Below, one piece after another: positions 8,622-17,740 of a stretch of DNA of 64,000 nucleotides. Source of the stretch: Rhodospirillaceae bacterium UBA6219 (lineage in GTDB: Bacteria; Pseudomonadota; Alphaproteobacteria; Rhodospirillales; Magnetospirillaceae); NCBI GenBank assembly GCA_002435715.1, contig DISD01000103.1, positions 1-64,000 on the forward strand, given 5' to 3'. Positions within the stretch are counted from its first letter, which is position 1; each line of letters begins with the position of its first letter. A model generated the notes under the pieces. That model was not told the DNA's origin. It searched no databases and worked only from the letters and a program-made list of their open reading frames with translations. Position numbers and translations under genes: made by a program.

Positions 8622-9518
8622 ATGCGCGCCCCCCTTCGCCTGGGTCTGGTCGGAGCCGGCCGTTGGGGGCGCATCTATTTGCGAACATTGGCCCGCCGCT
8701 CGGACTTGGTTCTGGCGGCGGTGGCCAGTTCCAACAGCGAAACCGCTGCGTTGCTGCCGGACGGTTGCACGCTTTATCCCCAGTGGCCCGATTTGCTGGA
8801 CCATCCCGGATTGGACGGGGTGATCGTCGCCACGCCGCCCCGGACCCACATCGCCATCGCCCGCCGGGCGGTCGAACGCGGTCTGGCGGTGTTGGTGGAA
8901 AAGCCGCTGTGCCTGGACCCGGCCGAGGCCCGATCCTTTCGCGATGATGTTCAGGCGAAACAGGGTTTGGTCATGGTCGACCACATCCATCTGTATTCCC
9001 CGGCTTTCGCGACCCTGCGGGGCCTTTTGCCCGATTTGGGACGGCTGAAACGCATTTCCGGTCGGGCCGGCAATCATGGCCCCTATCGCAGTGATGCCTC
9101 GGTCTTGTGGGATTGGGGACCGCATGACGTCGCCATGGCGTTGGCCTTGATGGGCGCCCCCCCCGACCAAGTGTCGGCGCGGGTGGCGGAACAGCGTTCC
9201 GTGGGGGGCGGTGTCGGCCAAACCGTCACCCTGGACATGCGCTTTGGTCCGGTCCTCGCCGATTTCGTGTTCAGCACCTTGATCGACAAGACCCGCTGGC
9301 TGCAGGTCGAAGGGGAAGGGGGCGAATCGATCTATGACGATCTGGCCGCCGACAAAGTGCGGCATAGGGGTCAAAAGATCGCCATCGCCGCCGATCTGCC
9401 CTTGGATTGCGTACTTAGCGCCTTTGCCCGGCGAATTTATGATCAGGATCATAATTTAGATGACTTGAACCTTGCCGTGGCGGTGGTGGAAATCTTGTCC
9501 GCCGTCGCATCGCGCTGA
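8622..9518 (+). CDS. Gfo/Idh/MocA-family oxidoreductase
   Basis: A 298-residue NAD(P)-dependent oxidoreductase. The N-terminal Rossmann motif LGLVGAGRWGRIYLRTL and the VLVEKPLCLDPAEA segment, with the family's catalytic-site lysine, are clear. The C-terminal sheet domain is short. Family members in glycan loci reduce or oxidise keto groups on nucleotide sugars, so this may be the final reductase of the cassette. It follows the UXS-like gene by four bases, and a 77-base gap separates it from purH. Confidence 0.85.
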   Translation: MRAPLRLGLVGAGRWGRIYLRTLARRSDLVLAAVASSNSETAALLPDGCTLYPQWPDLLDHPGLDGVIVATPPRTHIAIARRAVERGLAVLVEKPLCLDPAEARSFRDDVQAKQGLVMVDHIHLYSPAFATLRGLLPDLGRLKRISGRAGNHGPYRSDASVLWDWGPHDVAMALALMGAPPDQVSARVAEQRSVGGGVGQTVTLDMRFGPVLADFVFSTLIDKTRWLQVEGEGGESIYDDLAADKVRHRGQKIAIAADLPLDCVLSAFARRIYDQDHNLDDLNLAVAVVEILSAVASR

Positions 9519-9595
9519 AACGGCACACTTTCACCTTTCATCGTGGCGGAAGCGGCGTTATACCCCCAGCAAATCGTTCACCGGAGCCCGTTGCC

Positions 9596-11176
9596 ATGTC
9601 CGACCTTCGCCCCATTCGCCGCGCCCTGCTGTCGGTTTCCGACAAAAGCGGCCTGATTGAATTCGCCCGTTTCCTGGCCGAGAACAAGGTGGAATTGCTG
9701 TCCACCGGCGGCACCTGCAAGGCGATACGCGATGCCGGCATCCCGGTGGTGGAAGTGGCCGATCACACCGGCTTCCCGGAAATGTTGGACGGCCGGGTCA
9801 AGACCTTGCACCCCAAGGTGCATGGCGGCCTGCTGGGCATTCGTGGCAATGCCGAACATGAAGCGTCCATGGCCGAACATGGTATCTCGCCCATCGATCT
9901 GCTGGTGGTGAACCTGTATCCGTTCGAAACCACCGTCGCCAAGGGTGCCGAATACGACGATTGCGTCGAAAACATCGACATCGGCGGCCCGGCGATGATC
10001 CGCGCCGCGTCCAAGAACCACGACGCCGTCACCGTGGTGGTCGACGTGGAAGATTATGCCCGCGTCATGGACGAGATGAAGGCGAATGGCGGCGCCACCA
10101 CCCTGGCCCTGCGCAAGCATCTGGCGGCCACCGCCTATGCCCGCACCGGTGCTTATGACGCGGCCATTTCCCAATGGTTCGCCAAGGAATTGGGCGACAC
10201 CTTCCCGCGTCGCGTCGTCGTCGCCGGCGAATTGAAGCAAAGCCTGCGTTATGGCGAGAACCCGCACCAGCAGGCGGCGTTCTATGTGAACGGCGTGCAG
10301 CGCCCCGGCATCGCCACCGCGCGTCAGCTGCAGGGCAAGGAATTGTCCTACAACAATTTGAACGACACCGACTCGGCTTACGAGCTGGCGGCGGAATTCG
10401 ACGAACCCACCGTGGCCATCATCAAGCATGCCAACCCCTGTGGTGTGGCGTCCGGTCCCGACATCGTCAGCGCTTACAAGGCCGCCTTGGCCTGTGATCC
10501 GGTTTCGGCCTTCGGCGGCATCATCGCCATCAACCGCAAGCTGGACGGCGCCACCGCCGAGGAAATCTGCAAATTGTTCACCGAAGTGGTGATCGCCCCC
10601 GAAGCCGACGATGCCGCCATCGCCGCTTTCGCCGCCAAGAAGAACCTGCGTCTGCTGGTCACCGGCGGCATGCCCGATCCGTCGCAAGCCGCGATGACGC
10701 TGCGCAATGTTTCGGGTGGCTATCTGCTGCAATCCAAGGATAACGGCCGGGTCACCCTGGACGAGCTGAAGGTGGTGACCAAGCGCGCCCCCACCGAACA
10801 GGAACTGAAAGACATGCTGTTCGCCTTCCGCGTCTGCAAGCACGTCAAGTCCAACGCCATCATCTATGTGAAGGACGGCTGCACCGTCGGCATCGGCGCC
10901 GGCCAGATGAGCCGCGTCGATTCGTCGCGTATCGCCGCTTGGAAGTCCAAGGAAGCTTCTGACGCCGCCGGCCTGTCCCAGCCCGGCACCGTCGGTTCGG
11001 TGGTCGCTTCCGACGCCTTCTTCCCCTTCGCCGACGGGCTGCTGGCCGCCGCTGCCGCCGGGGCCACCGCCATCATCCAGCCGGGCGGCTCCATGCGCGA
11101 TCAGGAAGTGATCGACGCCGCCAATGAAAAGGGCCTGGCCATGGTGTTCACCGGCATGCGCCATTTCCGGCACTGA
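9596..11176 (+). CDS. purH: Bifunctional AICAR formyltransferase / IMP cyclohydrolase
   Basis: A 526-residue protein with the normal full length of PurH. The N-terminal MGS-like IMP cyclohydrolase domain opens with RRALLSVSDKSGL and STGGT. The C-terminal AICAR transformylase domain has the family blocks KQSLRYGENPHQQAAF, DSAYELAAEF, HANPCGVA and DAFFPFADG. It catalyses the last two steps of de novo purine synthesis. It is the clear housekeeping gene of the window and may mark where the glycan genes were built up around the core chromosome. A GGAG element precedes the ATG. Its stop overlaps the next start as TGATG. Confidence 0.99.
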   Translation: MSDLRPIRRALLSVSDKSGLIEFARFLAENKVELLSTGGTCKAIRDAGIPVVEVADHTGFPEMLDGRVKTLHPKVHGGLLGIRGNAEHEASMAEHGISPIDLLVVNLYPFETTVAKGAEYDDCVENIDIGGPAMIRAASKNHDAVTVVVDVEDYARVMDEMKANGGATTLALRKHLAATAYARTGAYDAAISQWFAKELGDTFPRRVVVAGELKQSLRYGENPHQQAAFYVNGVQRPGIATARQLQGKELSYNNLNDTDSAYELAAEFDEPTVAIIKHANPCGVASGPDIVSAYKAALACDPVSAFGGIIAINRKLDGATAEEICKLFTEVVIAPEADDAAIAAFAAKKNLRLLVTGGMPDPSQAAMTLRNVSGGYLLQSKDNGRVTLDELKVVTKRAPTEQELKDMLFAFRVCKHVKSNAIIYVKDGCTVGIGAGQMSRVDSSRIAAWKSKEASDAAGLSQPGTVGSVVASDAFFPFADGLLAAAAAGATAIIQPGGSMRDQEVIDAANEKGLAMVFTGMRHFRH

Positions 11177-12186
11177 TGACGGCGCTGATCAAATTTTTAA
11201 AATGGTCGGCATGGTTCACGGTTACCGCCGTAATCATGCTGGCCCTGTTCGAAACGGGGGGCCGGCTTTTGCTGGGGCCCCCCGCTTCACATATGCTGAC
11301 CCAGGCCCAGCACGACATTCAGACCGATTTCGATGTCACCTATGGCATCGGTCCCCGGGGCTTTCGCCAGACAGCGTGCGATCAAAAGCCCGCATCCGCG
11401 CCTAAGCTGGCGGTCATCGGTGATTCCTTCGTCTTCGGCCAGGGCGTGGCCGACGGCCAGGATTTCGTCTCGAAACTGTCCTGTGCGGGGTGGAATGCCC
11501 GCAACCTGGGCTCGGTCGGTCAGGATTTTCTTTGGTATGACATGGCGTTGACCAGCTTTGTCGATGCCGACAGCCAAGCGGTGATCCTGGTTCTGTACGA
11601 AAACGATTTTCCGCCGCCCGGTTGGTTCGATTGGCCCTGGCGCATCAAGCGCGGGCTTTACGGTTCTTCCCATGCGGTCGCCATGGCCCGGGTGGTCCGG
11701 CGCAATGTGGGAAACTGGCTGCATCACAACGAAATCAACACCATGACCCTGGATGAGCGATTGAACAATCCGCTGGTGGTCATTCGCGGTGGTGCGAATT
11801 TCCTTGATGAGCTTGCCGGCCCCGACCAGGGGGAACAGGCTCGCCTGGACCAAGCTATTCGCGATTTCGTCCAGTCAGCCCACAAGATCGCGCCCCTGGC
11901 CAAGATTTTGCTGGCGGTGGTGCCCGAGGCGGCGACCTTGTCGGCGGGTCACCACGATCTTTACGCCCGCTTGGGGCAAAAGGTCTTGCCGGTTTTGGGT
12001 CAGCCCAGCCGTTTTTACGCACAGGCGGCCCAAACATGCCGAAGCTTGGCGCAATGCCGGTTCGTCGACAGCTATGATGCCTTCAAGGCTGGGGCCGGGG
12101 CGGAATACTTCCCCCATGACTTTCATTGGAACGCCACGGGTCACGCGCTGATGGCAAGCCTGCTGAGCCAGACCCTGGCCCGCTGA
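11176..12186 (+). CDS. Membrane-anchored SGNH-fold protein, possible glycan O-acyl hydrolase or transferase
   Basis: A 336-residue protein with one N-terminal membrane segment (about residues 7-27), then a periplasmic SGNH/GDSL-like domain. The nucleophile block is VIGDSFVFGQG and the distal Asp/His block is PHDFHWNATGHALM near the C-terminus. The family includes AlgX/AlgJ-type O-acetylation proteins and esterases, so it may add or remove acyl groups on exported polysaccharide. It is coupled to purH by TGATG but is functionally unrelated. It ends one base before a convergent glycosyltransferase gene. Confidence 0.75.
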   Translation: MTALIKFLKWSAWFTVTAVIMLALFETGGRLLLGPPASHMLTQAQHDIQTDFDVTYGIGPRGFRQTACDQKPASAPKLAVIGDSFVFGQGVADGQDFVSKLSCAGWNARNLGSVGQDFLWYDMALTSFVDADSQAVILVLYENDFPPPGWFDWPWRIKRGLYGSSHAVAMARVVRRNVGNWLHHNEINTMTLDERLNNPLVVIRGGANFLDELAGPDQGEQARLDQAIRDFVQSAHKIAPLAKILLAVVPEAATLSAGHHDLYARLGQKVLPVLGQPSRFYAQAAQTCRSLAQCRFVDSYDAFKAGAGAEYFPHDFHWNATGHALMASLLSQTLAR

Positions 12187-13221
12187 TCACCAGCCGGCGA
12201 TACGTTCGAATTCGCGGGCGGCATGCTCCCACCGCCAAGAACGTTGCTGCTCCAGACAGGCCTGATGCTGGGTGCTCCACAAGGCATCGTCGGTCAGCAA
12301 TTGTAGCGACCGGTTGGCGAAATCCTCGGCGCCTTGGGTGACATAGCCGGTCTGGCCCTGGATCAGCCGTTCCTTCATGCAGGCGATGTCTTCCAGAACC
12401 GTCGGCACGCCCATGGCCTGGGCCTCGGCCACCGCCGAACAAAAGGTCTCGCCGATATCGCCGCGATACATCAGCAGACGGGCCTGGGCCAGTTCACCCA
12501 CCAACTGGGTCTTGGGCACCGGCCCGCGCAGGATGACACCCTTGTCGGCCAGGGCGGCGGCGCGTTCCAGTACCGGCCCCATCTTACCGGCCTTGGCCTG
12601 GCCGGCGGCGCCATAGGTGGCCATGCCGGCGAAGATGTGCAACTCGGCATGGGGCACCGCCGGATGGATCTTGGCTTCCCAGATGTCGAGCAGCCAATCC
12701 AAGGACCGCAAGGGGTTCGAGGTGAACACCACGCGCGGCGGCGGTGGGTCGCGGTGCTGGGCATGGCAGAACAGATCGGTCAGACCGTACAGCACGATCT
12801 CGCGGCCACCATCAAAGGCCCAGGACGGATAAGTTCCGGCATGGCTGGCGCCGGAAAACACGATCACCGGACGGCGCAGCGCCAGTTTCCACTGATAACG
12901 CCACTTCAGCAGATAGCCGGCGGGGTTGTGAATCCAGAAAATGGTCTTCTTGGCCCGGGGAACCTGACGGATCAGCTTGTCACCGCGATTGGCGATGTAA
13001 AGATCGGCGGCTTCGGGCAGGCCTTCGGCCAGCGGATGCCAGTGGACGCCGCGATGGGTCACCGCTTGCTGGCACTTGTTATAGACGTGGACATCGTGGC
13101 CACGGGCGGCCAAGGCGTTGGCCATCTCGATGAACGAGGTCTCGGCGCCGCCCAACGGGCGTTCGTCCAAGGTGCGGCCATCGAAAACGATGCCGTCATC
13201 GGCCATGACGATATGGGCCAT
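12187..13221 (-). CDS. Glycosyltransferase, GT4-like
   Basis: A 344-residue GT-B protein. It starts MAHIVMADDG at 13221, chosen because it overlaps the upstream GT2 stop as TGATG; upstream in-frame codons overlap that gene and are rejected. The N-terminal PLGGAETSFIEMANALAARG loop is the usual acceptor-domain entry of GT4 enzymes. The donor domain carries VVFTSNPLRSLDWLLDIW and GETFCSAVAEAQAMGVP, the latter standing in for the EX7E region. Last gene of a four-gene minus-strand operon. Confidence 0.85.
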   Translation of the reverse strand: MAHIVMADDGIVFDGRTLDERPLGGAETSFIEMANALAARGHDVHVYNKCQQAVTHRGVHWHPLAEGLPEAADLYIANRGDKLIRQVPRAKKTIFWIHNPAGYLLKWRYQWKLALRRPVIVFSGASHAGTYPSWAFDGGREIVLYGLTDLFCHAQHRDPPPPRVVFTSNPLRSLDWLLDIWEAKIHPAVPHAELHIFAGMATYGAAGQAKAGKMGPVLERAAALADKGVILRGPVPKTQLVGELAQARLLMYRGDIGETFCSAVAEAQAMGVPTVLEDIACMKERLIQGQTGYVTQGAEDFANRSLQLLTDDALWSTQHQACLEQQRSWRWEHAAREFERIAGW

Positions 13222-13982
13222 CACTCTTTCTCCAGCTTGGCTTTCAGGTGCGACAGCATGGGGTAAAGCGCGGCACAGACGGCGATGATGAACCCATAGC
13301 CCCCTTCGCGATAGCCCTGGCGCGACACATAGCATTTCCAGAAACGCGACACCATGCGCCGCACATTGCTGGCGGTGGAGCCCCAGGTCTGGCCGCGATC
13401 GCGCAGATCACGGGCCTTGGCGGTGGAATAGCTGTCCAGCCGGCGGATCATGTCCGAGATGTTGCGGTCCACATAATGGTTGATGCGTGCGCTTAGCATC
13501 GGCCCCCTGCGGCCGGTCCAGGTCAGGCTGGGATGAACGCGGTCGCGTCCCCAGATTTTGGCGCCTTTGCGGAACAGACCGGGATAGGCGGCCTTGCCGA
13601 ACGACCCGCCCCAGCCATGGCGCACCAGTCGCTCGCCGATATAATTGTCCACCAGGATTTCGTGCCAGTCGAAGGGCGTGGTGGCGATGGTGGCCCTGAT
13701 TTCGGCCGCCAGTTCCGGGGTCACGTGTTCGTCGGCATCCACTTCCAAAACCCAATCGCCGGAACATTGGGCGATGCCGGCATTGCGGCGGTCACCTTCC
13801 AGGTCCCACGAACCTTCCAGCAGGTGATCGGTATAAGTGGCGGCGATGGCCTTGGTGCCGTCGCTGCACTTATCCAGGACGACGACGATTTCGTCGGCGA
13901 AGCGCAGGCGGTCCAGACAGGCGGCGATGCGCTTTTCCTCGTTATGGACCACCACCAAAGCGGACAGGCGGGGGGCACTCAT
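13221..13982 (-). CDS. Glycosyltransferase family 2, WaaE/KdtX-like
   Basis: A 253-residue GT-A enzyme. The sequence LSALVVVHNEEKRI, the VLDKCSDGT segment (Asp-containing UDP site) and VDADEHVTPEL with the DXD-like DAD fit the family. The later KGAKIWGRDRVHPSL and LDSYSTAKARDLRDRG resemble the LPS-core beta-glucosyltransferase branch (WaaE). It overlaps both neighbours (TGATG downstream, ATGA upstream), so all three transferases are probably made together. An LPS core role is suggested by similarity but not proven. Confidence 0.85.
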   Translation of the reverse strand: MSAPRLSALVVVHNEEKRIAACLDRLRFADEIVVVLDKCSDGTKAIAATYTDHLLEGSWDLEGDRRNAGIAQCSGDWVLEVDADEHVTPELAAEIRATIATTPFDWHEILVDNYIGERLVRHGWGGSFGKAAYPGLFRKGAKIWGRDRVHPSLTWTGRRGPMLSARINHYVDRNISDMIRRLDSYSTAKARDLRDRGQTWGSTASNVRRMVSRFWKCYVSRQGYREGGYGFIIAVCAALYPMLSHLKAKLEKE

Positions 13983-15130
13983 GCCGGCAGGCCTCGGAAC
14001 GGGGGCAGCAGCCGGGTCTTGGCCCGCGTCATGGCGGTTTCATAGGTGGCCAGGGTTTCCGCCATGCGGTGGTCGAAGCGCATGGAAGTCTCGGCCAGGG
14101 TGCGGGCGCCGTTGGCCATGGCGGCGGCCCCTTGCGGGTCGTTCATCACCTTGGCGATAGCGGCGGCCAGGGCCGGTCGGTCGGCGGCGGGGACCAGCCA
14201 GCCGGTCTTGCCATCGACGACGATTTCCGGCACGCCGCCGACAGCGCTGGCCACCACCGGCCGGGCGGTGGCGAAAGCCTGGACGGCGACCCGTGGCTGT
14301 GCCTCGGTCAAGGACGGGATGACCACCAGATCGCCGGCGATCATCATGCGGGCGACATCGTCGCGATAGCCGGTAAAAACGATCTGGCCGTCGATACCCA
14401 ATTGGCGGGCTTGGTCGGTGAGGCCGGATTCGTATTCCACCGCTTCGGCGGTGGCGGCGCCGACGATGACCAGCTTGGGGGTCAGGCCTTGCTGCTTCAA
14501 CAGACCCAAAGCGGCGATCAGATGGTCCTGACCCTTGTCGGGGCGGATCATGCCGACACAGACGATGACATATTCATCGGCGCCCACACCCCATTCGGCG
14601 CGCACTTCGGCGCGGGTGGAGACCGGGTCGGGCAGGTCGAAGAACTTTTCGTCGGCCCAGCCGCCGATGGCGGTGCTGCGCTGAGGATCGGCCAGTCCGA
14701 TCTCGATCAGGTGGTCGCGGGTGCATTGGGCGACGGTGATGATGTGGTCGGCGCCCTGGCGCCATTGCAGACGGCGGATGGCCGACGGCTTCAGCGGCTG
14801 GTTGACATGGCGCGAACGCACCACCGCGCACAGATCCAGACAGCCCATGGCCGCCTTGGCGTCGCGGGTGACATGGGTGTCGATGACCTCGATCCGGTGC
14901 TGTTTGACGATGTCGCGCAGCGCCAACAGGGTGGACAGGCGCCAGGGGCGGTCGAAATCGAAGGCGATGACCGGCAGACCCATTTTCTGGGCGCGGGCGA
15001 AAGGTTCGCCATCGGCGGGGGCGGCCAGCCACACCGCGTGGTCATGGGTTGTCAGCCAGCGGACCTGCTCGATGGTCCGGTGTTCCATGCCGCCCCAATT
15101 GCGGCCGGGGATGGTGTGCAGGATGCGCAT
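13979..15130 (-). CDS. Glycosyltransferase, GT4 family
   Basis: A 383-residue GT-B enzyme starting MRILHTIPGRNWGGMEHRT at 15130, with the glycine-rich acceptor loop NWGGME. The donor domain has VCVGMIRPDKGQDHLI and PSLTEAQPRVAVQAFATARP, followed by VVASAVGGVPEIV, a typical EX7E-type region. The upstream gene stops two bases before this start and the downstream GT2 overlaps by ATGA. It likely adds one residue of the repeat unit or core; substrates are unknown. Confidence 0.88.
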   Translation of the reverse strand: MRILHTIPGRNWGGMEHRTIEQVRWLTTHDHAVWLAAPADGEPFARAQKMGLPVIAFDFDRPWRLSTLLALRDIVKQHRIEVIDTHVTRDAKAAMGCLDLCAVVRSRHVNQPLKPSAIRRLQWRQGADHIITVAQCTRDHLIEIGLADPQRSTAIGGWADEKFFDLPDPVSTRAEVRAEWGVGADEYVIVCVGMIRPDKGQDHLIAALGLLKQQGLTPKLVIVGAATAEAVEYESGLTDQARQLGIDGQIVFTGYRDDVARMMIAGDLVVIPSLTEAQPRVAVQAFATARPVVASAVGGVPEIVVDGKTGWLVPAADRPALAAAIAKVMNDPQGAAAMANGARTLAETSMRFDHRMAETLATYETAMTRAKTRLLPPFRGLPA

Positions 15131-15132
15131 GT

Positions 15133-15864
15133 CTAGACCAAGGCGTAACGCGACCACCAGGGCGAGGCGGCGCTGGGGGACAAAGTGACGCAGGTATAGC
15201 CCGCCGCGCCCAGGCCTTCCAGCAATTGGCGCATCAACTCGACGGTGACCGCCGCCTTGAACTGGGCGCCGGGGCGGTCGTTGATGGGCTGGTCGTGCAT
15301 CAGGATGATGGAACCGGGCAGACGCGGATCGGCCAGGATACGGGCCACCTCGGCGGCGCATTGCCGGCCGACATCGGCTGGGGCTTCGCAGCGGGTGGAA
15401 ATCAGATGGTCTTCGGTGCTGGGACCCCAATGGGCGATCTGGCAGCCCGGCTGCCAGCCTTGCAGGGCGCGATGCACCTTGGCATTGCGATAGCCGCCAT
15501 TATAGGGCAGGCGCACCAAATAGGGCTGGGGTGTGGGGCGGTGGCGGGCCAGCAGCGCCTCGCAGCGTTCCATGTCGGTGACCAGACGTTCGGTTCCGGC
15601 GCGGTCCAGGCGGATGTGTTCCCAGCCATGGGCATAAACGGCATGGCCACGGGCGATGGTGTCGGCCACCAGGGAATCTTGTTCGACGGCGCGGCAGCCG
15701 GACATGAAGAAGGTGGCTTTGGCACCGTGCTGGTCCAGCAGGTCCAGCATGGCGATCATGGTTTCCGGGGTGGGGGCGTCGTCAACGGTGATGGCCACCG
15801 TGCGCGGATCGGGTACGGTGCGCAAAACCGGGCGCCAGGCGCCCAAGGACCAGGAAATGCCCAA
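15133..15864 (-). CDS. Polysaccharide deacetylase-like protein (NodB fold)
   Basis: A 243-residue NodB-type catalytic domain without a signal peptide. VAITVDDAPTPET replaces the usual TFDDGP, so the Asp pair is kept. HGWEHIRLD is the metal-binding H-x3-H motif and RLPYNGGYRN the arginine block. SIILMHDQPIN supplies the C-terminal histidine. It would remove N- or O-acetyl groups from hexosamines in the cytoplasm, since no export signal is visible. The best start is a TTG at 15864 with an AGGGA element seven bases before it. First gene of the minus-strand operon. Confidence 0.82.
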   Translation of the reverse strand: MGISWSLGAWRPVLRTVPDPRTVAITVDDAPTPETMIAMLDLLDQHGAKATFFMSGCRAVEQDSLVADTIARGHAVYAHGWEHIRLDRAGTERLVTDMERCEALLARHRPTPQPYLVRLPYNGGYRNAKVHRALQGWQPGCQIAHWGPSTEDHLISTRCEAPADVGRQCAAEVARILADPRLPGSIILMHDQPINDRPGAQFKAAVTVELMRQLLEGLGAAGYTCVTLSPSAASPWWSRYALV

Positions 15865-15994
15865 GGAAATGTCCCTAATACTTTAATTGGCCCGGATGGT
15901 GGCAGGTCCGTCCCAGCGTTGCAAGAGCCTAGGCCGGGCCGGGAAAATGGGCTATGTGTGGGCGCCTTGTTTCGTCGCTGGGGATGCGTCCTTC
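15865..15994. promoter_or_regulatory. Divergent intergenic region
   Basis: This 130-base gap lies between a minus-strand deacetylase and the plus-strand AsnB-like gene, so it should hold two outward promoters. An A/T-rich patch around 15878-15890 could be a -10 region for the minus-strand operon. The frame of the plus-strand gene is open through the gap, but the family's Cys2 rule excludes it from the coding part. Confidence 0.35.
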
Positions 15995-17740
15995 ATGTGC
16001 GGTCTTGCCGCGATTTTCGCTTATTCGTCTGCCGCTGCCCCGGTTGGACCGGCCGAGCTGGACATCATCCGCGATTCCATGCTGGCCCGTGGTCCCGATG
16101 GCGCCGGGTCGTGGATCGATGCCGACTGCCGCATCGGTCTGGCCCATCGCCGCCTGTCCATCTTGGATCTGTCCGATGCCGCCGCCCAGCCCATGGCCAG
16201 TGCGGACGGCCGCCATGTCATCGCCTTCAACGGCGAAATCTATAATTTCCAGGATTTGCGGGCCGAGCTGCAACAGCAAGGCGTGGTGTTCCAGTCCAGT
16301 GGCGACACCGAAGTGGTGCTGCAGCTTTACATCCGTCACGGCATCGACGGTCTGGCCCGGCTGCGCGGCATGTTCGCCATCGCCCTTTGGGACCAGGACC
16401 GCCAGGGGCTGTTGCTGGCCCGCGATGGTTACGGCATCAAGCCGCTTTATTATTCCGATCAGGGCGGCATTTTGCGTGCCGCTTCGCAGGTCAAGGCGTT
16501 GCTGGCCGGCGGTGCCATCGACCGCGCCCCCGATCCGGCCGGTCATGTGGGCTTCCTGTTATGGGGCCATGTGCCGGAACCGCATACCTTGTACCGTTCG
16601 ATCCGGGCGGTGGCGCCGGGGGGATGGATGTGGTGGTCGGCCGATGGCAACCACAGCCAGGGCCGTTTCTTCGACGTGGCGCAAACCATCCGCGAGGTTC
16701 CAGCCAATCCTGATCTAAATCTGGCCGATATCCTGGCCGATTCGGTAAGCCGCCACTTGATCGCCGATGTTCCGGTGGGGGTCTTCCTGTCGGCGGGTCT
16801 GGATTCCACCACTTTGGCAGCCTTGGCCGCCCAGGCTATGCCGGCGGAACGGTTGAAGACCATCACCTTGGCCTTCGACGAATTGGCTGGCACCGATCGT
16901 GACGAGGCCCCCTTGGCCGAATTGGTCGCCGCCCATTACGGTGCCGACCATGCCACCTGCCGTATCCCCGCCGGTGATTTCGCCCAGTCGCGGGCGCAGA
17001 TTCTGGCCGATATGGACCAGCCCTCCATCGACGGCGTCAATGTGTGGTTCGTCGCCCGCGCCGCTCGCCAGCGTGGGCTGAAAGTGGCGTTGTCGGGACT
17101 GGGCGGTGACGAGATTTTCGCCGGCTATGATTCCTTCAGCCAATTGCCGTTGATGCGCCGCCGCTTGCGGCTTTTCGGCTGCGTGCCGTTCCTGGGACGG
17201 GGCTTTCGGGCGGTGACCGCGTCGTGGCTGGGGCGTTATACCTCGCCGAAATGGGCCGGGTTGCTGGAATACGGCACCAACCTGTCCGACGCCTATCTGT
17301 TGCGGCGCGGCCTGTTCATGCCGTGGGAACTGCCCGGATTGATGGATCCCGACATGGCGCGTCAGGGCTGGCGCGATCTGCAACCGCGTCTGGCGCTGGC
17401 CGACACCATTGCCGGTATCGACGATCCGCGTCTGGCCGTCAGCGCCCTGGAAAGCAGTTTCTATATGCGCAATCAGCTGCTGCGCGATGCCGATTGGGCC
17501 GGCATGGCCCATTCCCTGGAAATCCGCGTGCCGCTGGTGGACACGGTTCTGCTGTCCCAGGTGGTGGCCATGGTCAAGGCGGGGCGGGCGCCGTCTAAAC
17601 TGGATATGGCGTCTTGCGCCCATCCGGCCTTGCCGCCGGCGATCCTGGAACGGCGCAAGACCGGCTTTTTCGTCCCCATCGCCCAATGGATGGGCGAGCC
17701 GCATCTGCGCGGCTGGGCCAAGCGGATTTTGGCAGGTTGA
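15995..17740 (+). CDS. Asparagine synthetase-like amidotransferase (second copy)
   Basis: A 581-residue AsnB-family protein with MCGLAAIF at the start (Cys2 nucleophile), HRRLSILDLS and FNGEIYNF in the glutaminase domain. A modified PP-loop, SAGLDSTT (about residues 266-273), replaces the classical SGGLDS; that variant is common in polysaccharide-associated members. LSGLGGDEIFAGYDSF and ERRKTGFFVPIAQWM follow in the synthetase domain. The start at 15995 is fixed by Cys2. It is a clear paralogue of, but distinct from, the copy at 3108-4955. It probably amidates a uronic acid in a glycan, with the specific target unknown. Confidence 0.88.
   Translation: MCGLAAIFAYSSAAAPVGPAELDIIRDSMLARGPDGAGSWIDADCRIGLAHRRLSILDLSDAAAQPMASADGRHVIAFNGEIYNFQDLRAELQQQGVVFQSSGDTEVVLQLYIRHGIDGLARLRGMFAIALWDQDRQGLLLARDGYGIKPLYYSDQGGILRAASQVKALLAGGAIDRAPDPAGHVGFLLWGHVPEPHTLYRSIRAVAPGGWMWWSADGNHSQGRFFDVAQTIREVPANPDLNLADILADSVSRHLIADVPVGVFLSAGLDSTTLAALAAQAMPAERLKTITLAFDELAGTDRDEAPLAELVAAHYGADHATCRIPAGDFAQSRAQILADMDQPSIDGVNVWFVARAARQRGLKVALSGLGGDEIFAGYDSFSQLPLMRRRLRLFGCVPFLGRGFRAVTASWLGRYTSPKWAGLLEYGTNLSDAYLLRRGLFMPWELPGLMDPDMARQGWRDLQPRLALADTIAGIDDPRLAVSALESSFYMRNQLLRDADWAGMAHSLEIRVPLVDTVLLSQVVAMVKAGRAPSKLDMASCAHPALPPAILERRKTGFFVPIAQWMGEPHLRGWAKRILAG

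Noticed and set aside
6236..8674. An open minus-strand frame of about 812 codons lying over the cupin, methyltransferase and SDR genes.
   Set aside because: It has no recognisable motifs, and the plus-strand proteins there have strong family signatures. High-GC coding DNA often leaves long antisense frames open.
9578..11173. An open minus-strand frame of about 531 codons opposite purH.
   Set aside because: It is the mirror of the conserved purH frame; no motif or start context supports it.
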